A model generated the notes under the pieces. That model searched no databases. It saw only the letters and a program-made list of their open reading frames with translations, and was not told the DNA's origin. Source: Chelydra serpentina (Eukaryota; Chordata; Testudines; Chelydridae). From it: a DNA stretch of 64,000 nucleotides. The position numbers and the translations under genes are program-made. The stretch lies in contig JBAIAC010000628.1 in NCBI GenBank assembly GCA_037349315.1, positions 1-64,000 on the forward strand, written 5' to 3'. Shown here piece by piece: positions 17,870 through 29,299 of the stretch (positions are counted from its first letter, which is position 1; each line of letters starts with the position of its first letter).

Positions 17870-18085
17870 GCCTTGGAGGGAGGGCGGACACTGGGCCTAG
17901 AGGGGAACAGCGCCAGTCCCCGCCCCCCGAGCCAGCCAGTCCCCACCCCCTGAGCCAGTCAGTCCCCGCCCCGAGCCAGCCAATCCCTGCCCTAGGGCTG
18001 GGTGAGAGCCAGCGCCCCCTAGAGGGGGAAAGCCCCATTACCCCCCCACCCCCCAGCCAGCCAGTCCCTGCCCCCCCCAGACAGC
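17870..18085. repeat. CTCF-core-like 86-bp family, inverted copies
   Basis: AGCGCCCCCTAGAGGGG at about 18010 with CCAGCCAGTCCCTGCCC units either side. A diverged copy starts near 17890. Just past the EPS8L1 poly(A) site. Confidence 0.75.
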
Positions 18086-18127
18086 CAGTCTGGTTGCTGA
18101 TTCTCTGCCCCAGTTAGGGTCACATCA

Positions 18128-18262
18128 ACAGGACTCCTGGGTTCTCTCCCTGGCTCTGGGAGGGGAGTGAGGTCTAGTGGTTAGAGCAGGGGGGGCTGGG
18201 AGCCAGGACTCCTGGGTTCTCTCCCCAGCTCTCGGAGGGGAGAGGGGTCTAGTGGTTAGAGC
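18128..18262 (+). repeat. tRNA/MIR-head-like tandem repeat (2 copies)
   Basis: Two units with GACTCCTGGGTTCTCTCCC and TCTAGTGGTTAGAGC. Confidence 0.85.
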
Positions 18263-18969
18263 CGGGACCAGCCCTACCCTGCTCCGGCCGGCCGGATGTT
18301 TAAAGAACAGATTCCTCTCATTCCTGATGGGATGCCCTGGCCTGGGAGGAGGGGAGGGAGGGGGATTGAACCGCAGAGCCGCTGCAGGGCATTCTGGGAA
18401 ATCACAGTCTCTGTTTCTTTCTTTGCTTCTTTCCCTCCATTATTGTTCTATCTCCTCCATCCCTGGGATTCCTTCCTGTTTTCTTCCTTCTTCTCCTCCT
18501 TCTCTCATTCAATCTCCCTCCACTGTCATACCGGCAAAGCTTGGGGGAGCCCAGGGCTGGGCTAGCAGGGGCTGCGGGTCGGGAGTGAGGGCATCGGCAG
18601 AGCTGGGAGGGGGCAGGGCCGGGCTAGCAGGGGGCTGCGGGTCGGGAGTGAGGGGCACCGACAGGGCTGGGTGGGGGTGGGGGGGTGACACAAGAATGAA
18701 TCTCTCCAGCCCTGGTTGGGCCTGGACTGATGATTCAGAGGCAGGAGGTGGCTGAGCTCGGCAGGGGAAATCCCAGGGCACAGAGGTCCCTTCCTGGCCC
18801 CTTCTCCTGCCCCCCCCGGCCCCGCCCTGCCCTGGCCCTGCCCCCCCACACTGGAGCTGATCCCCCGAGTCTGGTACAATCTCCACTGAGCTGGCGCCAG
18901 GCCTGGGCGATTGGGCCACCTTGGGGTGCTGGCGGCCTGCATGAGGGTGTGGGGAGGTGCGGGGGATGG

Positions 18970-19048
18970 GATGGGAGCCAGGACTCCTGGGTTCTCTCCC
19001 TGGCTCTGGGAGGGGAGTGGGGTCCAGTGGTTAGAGGGGGCTGGGCTC
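18970..19048 (+). repeat. tRNA/MIR-head-like repeat, single unit
   Basis: One unit, GGGAGCCAGGACTCCTGGG to CCAGTGGTTAGAGG. Confidence 0.8.
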
Positions 19049-19253
19049 TGGCACTAGGGATCCATGTGCAGGAAGCAAAAAGCTGCTGATCTGTTTCTTT
19101 TTTGAGTGGCGGTGGCGGGGTGGGGTGGGGGGACAAATAACTGTGGCTGCTGCCAAAGAACCGGGCTGAACAGCTGCTGCCCTTCGCCTGAGCCTTGGCC
19201 CGGCTGGGAGCGAGGGGCCGGCCAGGAGAGAGCTCTGCCCCCAGCCAGGACAG

Positions 19254-19860
19254 CTAGTTATACGGGGACCCCTGGCCCGGTGCTGGGATGCGGCTGGCTC
19301 TGGGGTGGGGCATGGGGGCTGGGTATGCTGGAACCCCTCGCCCAGTGCTGGGATGCGGCTGGCTCTGGGGTGGGGCGCGGGGCCTGGATATGCTGGGACC
19401 CCTGGCCCGGTGCTGGGATGCGGCTGGCTCTGGGGTGGGGCACGGGGACTGGGTATACGGGGACCCCTGGCCCGGTGCTGGGATGCGGCTGGCTCTGGGG
19501 TGGGGTGTGGGGGCTGGGTATACGGGGACCCCTGGCCCGGTGCTGGGATGCGGCTGGCTCTGGGGTGGGGCGCGGGGGCTGGGTATACGGGGACCCCTGG
19601 CCCGGTGCTGGGATGCAGCTGGCTCTGGGGTGGGGCATGGGGGCTGGGTATACGGGGACCCCTGGCCCGGTGCTGGGATGCGGCTGGCTCTGGGGTGGGG
19701 CACGGGGGCTGGGTATACGGGGACCCCTGGCCCGGTGCTGGGATGCAGCTGGCTCTGGGGTGGGGCGCAGGGGCTGGGTATACGGGGACCCCTGGCCCGG
19801 TGCTGGGATGCGGCTGGCTCTGGGGTGGGGTGCGGGGGCTGGGTATATGGGGACTCTTTG
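19254..19860. repeat. 65-bp minisatellite (about 9 copies)
   Basis: Unit TATACGGGGACCCCTGGCCC, GGTGCTGGGATGCGGCTGGC and TCTGGGGTGGGGC. Copies are nearly identical, so recently homogenised. Long open frames on both strands are artefacts. Confidence 0.95.
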
Positions 19861-20284
19861 CCCACGGGGGATGCTGGTTTCTCCTGTCTCTGGGCGGGGG
19901 GGAGGGGGTCCCCAGGGAACAGAAGCCGAGGGTCTGTCAATTCTCCAGCTGCCCCGCACCCCCCACTTCCCCTCCCTGTCTCACTCACTCCCGCCCCCCC
20001 CCGGGGGCTGGGGGGGCAGGGCCCGATCCTGGCCAGCGCCTGGAGCTTGGCTGTTCTCACGTCTCTTGTGCAACCTGGTCTATGCTGCCCCCTCCCCCAC
20101 GCCACGGCCACGTACCCTGGGGCGGGGGGGGGGGGGAACAGAATGAGGGGAGGGGGCAGCCCTGGGGCCGGAAATGAACTCCAGCTGTTCGCTTATCGGC
20201 AGGATGCAGCCGAGGCCCCAGGGGCAGATCGCAGGCTCCGACCCCCCACACAGCTGGGTGTCCAACGTATTGCTGGCCGGTGCT

Positions 20285-20485
20285 CCCCTCCCAGAGCTGG
20301 GGAGAGAACCCAGGAGTCCTGGCCCCCCATTCTAACCACTGGACCACACTCCCCTCCCAGAGCAGGGGAGAGAACCCAGGAGTCCTGGCCCCCAGCCCCA
20401 CCCTGTTCTAACCACTGGACCCCACTCCCCTCCCAGAGCCAGGGAGAGAACCCAGGAGTCCTGGCTCCCAGCCCCCACCCTGACT
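20285..20485 (-). repeat. tRNA/MIR-head-like tandem array, inverted (3 copies)
   Basis: GAACCCAGGAGTCCTGG and TCTAACCACTGGACC units with CTCCCCTCCCAGAGC between. Confidence 0.88.
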
Positions 20486-20489
20486 ACTA

Positions 20490-21004
20490 ACTCTGGAAGT
20501 CTAATGTAGTGAGGAGGGGATGGGTATCTCACCACTTTATCTTAATTAACTAAACAATACACCCCCGCCCCGTCTGGGCCCCTCCCCCCAAGGTGTGACT
20601 GTCTGGGGGGGGGGGTGGTCTGGCTGACAGCTGAGCATTGAGGAGGGGCTGGGAGCTGCTGTGTATCTCGGTGATCCCCCCTAGGGGGGCAGTGGGACCT
20701 GAACCCCAGCCCCCCTCCCCAGGTGGCGCTGGCAGCAGTAGTAGGGCTGTTATCCGCGCCGGGGGCCCGGTCCCAGGGCAGGGGGCTCGGCTGGGTGTTC
20801 ATGTGCCCGACACAGGGCAGGCGTCAGACCCCGCCCCGGCCTGGCGCTGGTCCCCGCCCCGGCTCTCAGGGGTTAATTCGCAGCCCCCCCCAAGGATGCT
20901 GGCGGCAGGGAGCCGGGCGGACCCCGCGCGTCCCCTTCTCCCGGCCCCGCTGCGTTTCCTGCCGCAGCATCCAGAGCCGCTGCGATGGGAAAGGAGAAAT
21001 GTCC
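20490..21004. other. Intergenic, no feature seen
   Basis: GC-rich unique sequence without splice-linked coding similarity. The 20720-20980 part is CpG-bearing but gives no recognisable protein. Confidence 0.45.
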
Positions 21005-21350
21005 CGCCCCCCACTCTAACCACTAGACCCCGCCCAGCGGAGAACCCAGGAGTCCTGGCTCCCAGCCCGCCCCCCACTCTAACCACTAGACCCCGCCCAG
21101 CGGAGAACCCAGGAGTCCTGGCTCCCAGCCCGCCCCCCACTCTAACCACTAGACCCCGCCCAGCGGAGAACCCAGGAGTCCTGGCTCCCAGCCCGCCCCC
21201 CCACTCTAACCACTAGACCCCGCCCAGCGGAGAACCCAGGAGTCCTGGCTCCCAGCCCGCCCCCCCACTCTAACCACTAGACCCCGCCCAGCGGAGAACC
21301 CAGGAGTCCTGGCTCCCAACCCCCCGCCGCTCTAATCACTTGCCCCACTC
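21005..21350 (-). repeat. Homogenised tRNA-head-like array, inverted (5 copies)
   Basis: Five near-identical ~62-bp units CTCTAACCACTAGACCCC, GCCCAGCGGAGAACCCAGGA and GTCCTGGCTCCCAGCCC. They are shorter than the usual unit because the CTCCCAGAGC part is replaced by GCCCAGCGG. Confidence 0.93.
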
Positions 21351-21479
21351 CCCTGTCCGCCCCTCTGTCAACCTAGACCGGCTTATCTGATGGAGGGTGT
21401 GTGGCAGGATGGGCGGTGGGTGAACAGATAGAGGAGGGCGGTGGGTTGTGGGGACAGAGAGATCAATAGATCGAGATCG

Positions 21480-22080
21480 ATCGTATCCCCCCCACCCCCT
21501 TTATTTACCTATCCCCAGCCACCCCCCATTTATCCCCCCACCTCTTCTATCTAGCTATCCCCCTCCACCCCCATCTATCCCCACCCCCTTTATCTATCCC
21601 CCTCCACCCCCCAGCTATCCCCCTGTGTCTATCCATCCCCCACCCTATCTATCTATCCATCCCCAGCCACCCCCATCTATCCCCCACCCCTGTATCTATC
21701 CCTCTATCTATCCATCCCCAGCCACCCCCATCTACCCCCACCCCTGTATCTATCCCTCTATCTATCCATCCCCAGCCACCCCATCTATCCCCCACCCCTG
21801 TATCTATCCCTCTATCTATCCATCCCCAGCCACCCCCATCTATCCCCCACCCCTGTATCTATCCCTCTATCTATCAATCCCCAGCCACCCCACCATTTAT
21901 CCCCCACCTCCTCTAGCTATCCCCCTCCACCCCCATCTATCCCCCTGTATCTATCCCCCTCCACCCCCATCTATCTCCCCCACCCCATCTATCTATCCCC
22001 AGCCCCCCTCTATCTCCCTCACCCCATCTCTCTCTCTCTCTCTCTCTCTATCCCCACCCCCTCTATCTCTATCTCCCCCC
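21480..22080. repeat. Pyrimidine-rich TATC/CCCC repeat region
   Basis: Interrupted CTATCTATC and CACCCCCATCTATCC units with a duplicated ~65-bp block, and a (TC)n tract at about 22025-22049. Confidence 0.85.
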
Positions 22081-22299
22081 CGCTCCGTGGCTCTCACGGG
22101 GTCTGGAAGTTGTTAGTGGCTGGGACGCCCCCCCCCCCCCTTCAGGAAATTCCAGCGCGGGGCGGGGCGCGGGGGGGGGGCACCCCCTAGTGTGGGATTC
22201 CCACCATTTCCTCCCCCCTTCCCCACCTCCCCATCCCCATTCCCTCCTTCACACAACCTCTGCCAGGGAACTGGGAGGGGGGGGGGGGTCATTTTGCCG

Positions 22300-22565
22300 C
22301 GCCCGCCCCCGTCGAACTTCTCACTTGGAAAAAACCTCGAGCCTCTGTCTCTTTAAGAAGAGAGAGTTGGGGGGAAGGGGCGGGGCTTGGGAGAGGCCCC
22401 GCCCCTTTAACCCTTCACGTGAGAGAGGTTTTTTTTCTGAGCCAGGCGCTGACTTTCTCGCCCCTTGCGCTGCGGGACCCCGCGGAGCGGAGCGGAGCGG
22501 AGCGGGCCGCCCTGCCGGGCCAGTGCCCCACCGAGGATGCACGTTCCTGCTAGAGGTGGGGAGCT
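22300..22565 (+). promoter_or_regulatory. Candidate promoter and first exon, possibly of CDC42EP5
   Basis: GC boxes (GGGGCGGGG near 22378; CCCCGCCCC near 22399), then a CpG-dense stretch with a GGAGC tandem (22485-22505) and a possible donor AGAG|GTGGGG near 22555. It is the strongest promoter-like sequence upstream of CDC42EP5 on the plus strand. The link to that gene, 11 kb away, is inference. Confidence 0.4.
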
Positions 22566-22569
22566 AGGT

Positions 22570-23560
22570 AGGGGGTGGGGGAGCTGTCGGGGGGCTGAGG
22601 GTAAGGGGAGCTGGGGGTCTGAGCGTGGGGAATCTGGGATGAGGGGCTGCTGGGGCCGGGGGCTGAAGGTGGGGAGAGCTGGGGTGGGGGGCTGAGAGTG
22701 GGGAGACCTTGGGGTGTCAGCGGGGGGATTTCGGGTGGGAGGCTGAGAGTGGGGAGGGCTGGGGGGCTGAGCGTGGGGAATCTGGGATGGGGAGCTGGGA
22801 GTGGGGAAAGCTGGGGTCTGAGTGGGGGATCTGGGGTGGGGGGCTGAGAGTGGGAAGAGCTGGGGGCTGAGTGGGGGACTGAGCGTGGTGGGCTGAGAGT
22901 GGGGAGACCTGGGGTCTGAGTGGGGGATCTGGGATGGGGGGCTGAGAGTGGGGAGAGCTGGGGGCTGAGAGTGGGGAGAGCTGGGGTCTGAGTGGGGGAT
23001 CTGGGGTGGGGGGCTGAGAGTGGGGAGAGCTGGGGGGCTGAGTGGGGGATCTGGGATGGGGGCTGAGAGTGGGGAGAGCTGGGGGGCTGAGTGGGGGATC
23101 TGGGATGGGGGCTGAGAGTGGGGAGAGCTGGGGGCTGAGTGGGGGACTGAGCGTGGGGGGCTGAGAGTGGGGAGAGCTGGGGGCTGAGTGGGGGACTGAG
23201 CGTGGGGGGCTGAGAGTGGGGAGAGCTGGGGTCTGAGTGGGGGGATCTGGGATGGGGGGCTGAGAGTGGGGAGAGCTGGGGTCTGAGTGGGGGATCTGGG
23301 ATGGAGGCTGAGAGTGGGGAGAGCTGGGGGTCTGAGTGGGGGATCTGGGATGGGGGGCTGAGAGTGGGGAGAGCTGGGGTCTGAGTGGGGGATCTGGGAT
23401 GGGGGGCTGAGAGTGGGGAGAGCTGGGGGCTGAGTGGGGGACTGAGCGTGGGGGGCTGAGAGTGGGGAGAGCTGGGGGCTGAGTGGGGGATCTGGGGTGG
23501 GGGGCTGAGAGTGGGGAGAGCTGGGGGGCTGAGTGTGGGGGATTTGGGGTGGGGACAGCT
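22570..23560. repeat. G-rich minisatellite, about 50-60 bp units
   Basis: About 18 variants of GGGGCTGAGAGTGGGGAGAG, CTGGGGTCTGAGTGGGGGAT and CTGGGATGGG. It starts right after the candidate promoter at 22.3-22.56 kb. Confidence 0.92.
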
Positions 23561-24289
23561 GGAGGGATCTGTGAAGTGAGGGGAAGGAGCGAGGGAGCTG
23601 AGGGAGGATGGGGTGGGGGGCAGCTGGGAAGATCTGGGAGTGGTGGTAGGAGGGGCAGCGGGGGGGAATCTAGTGGGTGGGGGCAGCTGGGGGGATTGGC
23701 AGCTGGTGGCATCTTAGGTGGAGGGCAGGAGTGGGGGATCTGGGGGGTGGGGGCAGCTGGGGGGAAGGGGGAATATTCCTGCAGCTCACTGAGGTGAAAA
23801 CTTGGGCAGAAAGAAAGAAGAAACTTTGGGGCCCCGAGAAGAGGATGAAGAAAGATATGGGGGGGGGGGCCCGCTGGGGGGTGGGGGGGGTGAGGGTGCA
23901 CCTATGTGTGGGGCGGGGGAAGGGATGCAGGAGTCTGCGCGGGTCCCGGCCCTGCCCTGGCCTAGGTGGGGCCCCTGTTGGGTCCCAACCCTGCCCTGGG
24001 TCACCCGGTCCCGGGCATGTTCTAACCATGCTAGAAACCTGCCCGTCTCGCCCGCCAGATGCCAGGCAGGCGCCCGCTGTGATGACACAGGTGTGGGCGG
24101 GAGCTGTATTATTTGATAACATTAGCTCACTCCTGCTGTTATTAGCCGCTGGATTTCTGGTGCTCCGGCTGTGTCATTTACGGGCGGCCTTGTAATGTGA
24201 TGTTCTCCTTCGCCAGCTCATTTGATTTCTCAGCTCGCTATTAATTGGCGGCAGCGTTTAGTTTACGTGCTCTTTTGCCCTATAGTTTA
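23561..24289. other. Unique intergenic segment, possible regulatory island
   Basis: After a G-rich transition, 24050-24250 is balanced in base composition and non-repetitive. It has GATAAC, TGACACAG, GTCATTTA, TCATTTGAT and TTAATTGGC elements. No coding similarity. Confidence 0.4.
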
Positions 24290-24840
24290 TTTGCTAACTT
24301 GCTGTATAATGTGTTTGCAGTGCTGCAAACTAGCCAATGTGTTTTAGAGCCAATAAATCAGACCGCAAGCTAGCCCGAATTGGCTAGTAAATTATATAGC
24401 AAAACCGTCATTTAGCAAATATATAGCGAGCTAGGAAATAATTAACATGTATAATAATTAACATGCATTATATAGCAAACGAACAATGAAATAACAAATA
24501 CATTCTATAGCAAATGAGTTAGTTATTTGTTTGCTGCTTTGCCGTATAATTTTTGTTTGTTTGTTGCTTTGCTGTATAACGTCTTTGTTATTTATTTGTT
24601 TCTTTGCTACATGATCTATTTGCTAAATGACTGCTTTGCTGTAACTTTCCAGCTAGTTTCCTGTTTACGTGCTCGCTTGCCATATAATGTCTTTGCCATG
24701 AAACTTTTGACTTCTTTGCTGGGTTGCTCTAGAAGTTACTTGCTAGCAGCCTCGTTTGGCCTTTGGCTGTTTGCCTGATCTGTGATTTTACTATTTTTTG
24801 GCTGGGTTTGATCTGTTTTTATGATTATTTATTAGTAGTT
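24290..24840. repeat. AT-rich degenerate repeat
   Basis: Recurring TTTGCTGCTTTGCTGTATAAT, TATAGCAAA and TTAGCAAAT words on both strands, forming imperfect direct and inverted repeats. The most AT-rich stretch between the genes. Confidence 0.7.
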
Positions 24841-25139
24841 ACTTGTGTTCCAAACCAAGATTCCCGTCACGCCAGGCAGGCCGCTGCCCAGACCCTGACC
24901 CAGAGCGGGGGCCGTCTTGTGCTGGGTGCGTCAGAGGCCCCCTGCCCGTCATGCCAGGCGCTGCCCAGACCCTAGCAGAGATCACAGAGTTGCCAGCCAC
25001 CCTTTCCCCAAAATCGTCTCTTCCAAATCAAGGGTTTACTTTTAACCTCTGATTCTGCAAACGCCCATTTACCGACGAAAACTTGCCCCACGGGATTAAA
25101 AGTCTGCATGTGCTTAGGGATTAGATTCACCGAGAAGGG

Positions 25140-25225
25140 AGCAGGGGAGGCTGGGAGCCAGGACTCCTGGGTTCTATCCTGACTAAGAGGGGAATAGTGG
25201 GGTCTAGTGGGTGAGAGCGGGGGCG
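25140..25225 (+). repeat. tRNA/MIR-head-like repeat, single unit
   Basis: GGAGCCAGGACTCCTGGGTT CTATCC followed by a diverged TCTAGTGGGTGAGAGC. Confidence 0.8.
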
Positions 25226-25589
25226 GGGTGGGGGGGGAGCAATACCACTGATGTGCTTAAAATTAAGCTAGGCAGCAATTTGCTTTGCTTTATCTGAGCA
25301 ACTTTGATTCTGTCCCTTGACTGGTTATTGATTCTGTAACTGGGTCTCCCAGTTAATTTGACCCCGACTCCTTTATTTTATCCATTGGATCGGGCAGCTG
25401 GTGACGGTGTTTTTTCGCCACCCGTTTGCATCGTTCACCCTCGAGTAACTTCACACGCGCCGGCTCGGTCCAGCCCTCCGTCGGGCCCTGTGCTGGCTCT
25501 CCTTTGAGTTCCCCATTCCCGTCCTGGGGACTTTGTCAGTTTCTGCATTTCCTGGTCCCCACGGAGCGCGGTCAAACGTCTGTCTGTCT

Positions 25590-25659
25590 GTCCCCATCCA
25601 CCCCCCATCTATCTATCTCTCTCCATCAGCCCCCTCTATTTATCTATCCCCCTCCACCC

Positions 25660-25732
<73 letters not shown>

Positions 25733-25756
25733 CCCACCCAGCCCATCCATCTATCC

Positions 25757-25795
<39 letters not shown>

Positions 25796-25895
25796 CCCAC
25801 CCAGCCCATCTATCTATCTATCCCCACCCAGCCCATCTATCTATCTATCCCCACCCAGCCTATCTAATCTATCTAATCTATCTAATCTATCTATC
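25590..25895. repeat. (TATC)n microsatellite, compound
   Basis: Pure (CTAT)n tracts at about 25660-25731 and 25757-25795, then CCCCACCCAGCC-spaced units and a pentameric (CTAAT) tail at 25861-25891. Confidence 0.97.
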
Positions 25896-26499
25896 CTCAT
25901 ATTTTTAAATTAGTCCCATAACTTAAAGCCCTCTTCAATAGGGAATAATTACTTCTAAATTATCTAAATCTATTCCCTCCATCCCCACACATTACCCGCC
26001 ATCCATCTACCTCCCCATCCATCCCCATCCACACCCCTCTATCTCTCCATACCTCCCCACCCCTCTCTCAGGGTAGCTGTCTATCCCCATACACACCCCT
26101 CCCTCCCCTGATCCATCCACCCTGCCCCGCTAGGAACCGCTCTCTGCCCACCGCTTGCCTTCCACTCCACACCTCGCTCGGCGCGGCTTCGATTTAAATA
26201 GACACCAAGGTCAAGTTGTTCTGCGCGGAGCCCCCCGGCCCTGTTTGCAAACAGAGCCCGGGCTGAGCCGATTGGCACTCACGCCTCCCGGAAGTTCAGG
26301 AATGCAGTCAACTTTATAAGTTGGCCTGGGCAGGTTCCCCGCCCCCCCCATGGGATAATATTTACTTTGACTTCTGGATCTCGGCTTTTCCAGCAAAGCC
26401 CGCGGCCTGGGGTCTGAAGCGGCGGCAGGCGGGCGGTGTGTGCACATTTGGACGAGCGGCGTGGGTAGGTTTGCCGCCTCACTTATTTATGCATCTCGT
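25896..26499. other. Unique intergenic segment
   Basis: Non-repetitive, with an AAGGTCA nuclear-receptor half-site near 26207 and TATA-like AT-rich words. Upstream of the candidate exon ending at 26829. No gene recognised. Confidence 0.4.
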
Positions 26500-26829
26500 T
26501 TTTGGAGCCAGGTAAATAAAGATCCAGCCGCCACCGCCCCAGAGGGAGGAGAGACACCTCGAGTGGCGGAGGAAACGGGGCGAAGGAAGCCGAGGAGCAA
26601 ATGAAAGGCCGCGGACTGCCAGCCGCCCCTGAGGTTTTTGGCGCGTTTGCACCGGGGTGCAGAGAAATGACCGGATAGAGAGCGAATACCGGACCCACGC
26701 GGGTTTGTGTGGCGGTGGAATTGGCCTCGGGAAAGCGAGCTCCGTTTCTGGATTACAAAACAGGAAGACGGAGACTCTGGCTTGCTCTGGGCGTGACTCA
26801 TTGATCTCCGGACTTGGGATTCGTACAGG
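26500..26829 (+). other. Candidate non-coding first exon with consensus donor
   Basis: A non-repetitive stretch ends CAGG|GTGAGTAAAGG at 26830, a near-perfect 5' splice site. Upstream lie AT-rich TATA-like elements (TTTATAAG near 26313; AAATAAAG near 26514). It could be an alternative leader of CDC42EP5 or a non-coding RNA. Confidence 0.35.
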
Positions 26830-26989
26830 GTGAGTAAAGGAATTTTTTTCCGGGTTCTTTTCGGCGGCCTCGGAGGGGATCCGGCCCCACAATGGCGGGG
26901 GGGACAGCGGATGATTTGAGATCGCCGGTCGAGGTAAAGGAAGAGCCACCGTGCGGGAAATTCGGGCGTGTGGGGTTGGGGCGGGTGGG

Positions 26990-27500
26990 AAGCAGGACTC
27001 CTGGGTTCTGTTTCAGGGAGAGGAGTGGGAGCTGGTGGTTAGAGCACGTGAGGGAAGACTGGGAGCCAGGACTCCTGGGTTCTTTTTCTTGGTTCTGGGA
27101 GAGGAGTGGGGTCTAGTGAGTTAGAGCAGGGGGGTCAGGGAGCCAGGACACCTGGGTTCTATCCCTGGCTTAGGAACAGGGGGGACAGTGGATTGGAGCA
27201 GAGTGGCTGGGAGCCAGGACTCCTGGGTTCTATCCCTGGCTCTGGGAGGGGAGTGGGATCTGATGGGTTAGAGCAGGGGGGTCGGGGAGCTAGGACTCCT
27301 GGGTTCTATCCCTGGCTCTGGGAGGGGAGCGGGATCTGATGGGTTAGAGCAGGGGGATCGGGGAGCCAGGACTCCTGGGTTCTATCCCTGGCTCTGGGAG
27401 GGGAGTGGGATCTAGCGGGTTAGAGCAGGATGGGGGACTGGGAGCCAGGACGCCTGGGTTCTCTCCTGGGCCCTGGGAGGGGAGTGGGGACTAGTGGACG
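26990..27500 (+). repeat. tRNA/MIR-head-like tandem array (about 7 copies)
   Basis: Units with GACTCCTGGGTTCTATCCC and GGGTTAGAGCAGGGGG at ~75-80 bp. The A-box part has diverged to GATGGGTTAGAGC in several. Confidence 0.9.
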
Positions 27501-27774
27501 GGCTATAATCCTATATGTCTTGCACAACTCCAGAGAGGGCTCCTCCCTCCAATCTGCAGGGGGCTGGATAAGATTAGAGGCGGCCCAGGAGACCTGACCA
27601 TTGTTTGGATCTTAGGGCCAGGATGGGAGTGGGAGCTTTAAGCAAACAGCCCCCGATAGCAGGGGCTCCATCCCCACTGAGACAACAGACAAGGGGCCAC
27701 TGGTACCAGCCCAAAACAAGGAGGAGGGGCCTTAGCACCTCTTGGTCCCAGACAGAGTCATTGGGAGACTGGGA

Positions 27775-27890
27775 GAGAACCCAGGAGTCCTGGCTCCCAC
27801 CCCACCCCCGTCACTCTGACCACTAACCCCCACTCCCCTCCCAGAGCCAGGGATAGAACCCAGGAGTCCTGGCTCCCAGCCCCTACCTCC
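27775..27890 (-). repeat. tRNA/MIR-head-like repeat, inverted (2 copies)
   Basis: GAACCCAGGAGTCCTGGCTC twice, flanking ACCACTAACCCCCACTCCCC. Confidence 0.85.
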
Positions 27891-27991
27891 ATGTCAATAG
27901 ACCACACTCCATCCGATAGACTTTCTCTGATGGAAACATGAAAATCCCATGGGAGAAGCGATAATCTCATTGCTAAGGGGGCAGATGGTGG

Positions 27992-28092
27992 GTGATTCAG
28001 GACTCCTGGGTCCCATCCCCAGCTCTGGGAGGGGAGTGGGGTCTAGTGGTTGGAGTGGGGGGCTGGGAGCCAGGACTCCTGGGTTCTATTCT
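27992..28092 (+). repeat. tRNA/MIR-head-like repeat (2 copies)
   Basis: Two units, 100 bases after an inverted pair; this makes an inverted arrangement. Confidence 0.82.
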
Positions 28093-28099
28093 AGTTGAC

Positions 28100-28930
28100 C
28101 TCTCCTGGTTCTCTTCCTTCCTCTCTAATTGCTCCTTCAGTGTTTCCTTTGGAGGATCCTCCCACTGGCCCCCTCCACTTTTTTGGGGTGGGTTCCCCAA
28201 GACTCCGTCCTCGGTCGCTTCTCATCTCCCTCATCTCTGGACCAGCTCGTCCACAGCCTGGCTGCCTCTTCTCCACTTTCCTGGAGTCCACGGCCAGCTG
28301 GGGGCCCGTTGTGAGCCTCTTGCCCGAGTGCCGGGATAACCCAGCCCACGGCGCTGCCCCGAAGTCAGTCCTAGCTGATCCAGATCAGGTCTTTGAGAGG
28401 CTGGAGGAGAATCCACCACGTCTCTTGGTAAATTATCCCGATCGTTAAATCCCCTCAGCATGAAAAACATCTGCTGGGTTTGTCTCCCTTCGACTTCCCG
28501 GCGTTGGGTCAGGTCCCACCTTCCTCGGCCCCACCGAGGAGCCCGTTAGTAAATATTCGTCCCCCACGTCGGTACCGATAGCCCGGGATCGGGTCCCCCC
28601 CTGGACCTTCTCTCTGCTCAGCTAAACAGTTGGGGCTCCTGGCGTCTCTCACGCCCCAGCGGGTTTTCTAACCCTTCCATCGTCTTCATGACTCTTCGAC
28701 CCGTCTCCAATTGATCAACGTCCTCCTTGAATTGGGGGCCCCGCAACAGGACACAGGGTCCTGACAGCGTCGCCCCAGGGCCAGATCCGGAGGTGGAAAC
28801 CCTCATCTCTGCTCCTGCTCGAGGTTCCCCTGGGGACACAGCAGCCCGGGATCCCATTAGCCCCTTCGCTGTCCGGTCTACTGGACAGCTGTCTCCGTCC
28901 GTCCCCACCTCGTCTCCTCACAGATGTCCA
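28100..28930 (-). mobile_element. CR1 LINE fragment, minus orientation
   Basis: TCTCTTGGTAAATTATCCCG, GGTTTTCTAACCCTTCCATC and GTCTCCAATTGATCAACGTC recall the antisense of turtle/archosaur CR1 3' sequence. Diverged, with no intact open frame. It may extend to about 29170. Confidence 0.65.
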
Positions 28931-29299
28931 GCCATCAGCTTCTGTTCAGGGGGATGAACTGCCGTTCCTAATCCCCACCCCCCACCCCGAGTCCGCCCCC
29001 CTCCCTCCTCTCTGTCGCTGCAGCCACGAGGGTCTCGCCTGTCCCGTAACATGTGTGTCGTCTTCTGCTCGGGCCTCTCGAGCCTCGCCGAACAGGGCCG
29101 GGCCCGGGCGCCTAGCGGAACCAACGGCTGGGAGTTGAAACTCAACAATTCCCGACGGGAAACGAGGGGCCGATTTTTTTTTTTTAAGGGGGAGGAAAGT
29201 GACCCGTTGGGGCAACTTCCCCAGGGTTCAGCTCTAGAGCGAACGGGCATCAGCTCAGGGGTGTTCTGTGTGTGAGGCAGGAGGTCAGAGCAGATGATC

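Noticed and set aside
19106..20490. Long open frames on both strands
   Set aside because: Generated by the 65-bp satellite. No similarity to any known protein.
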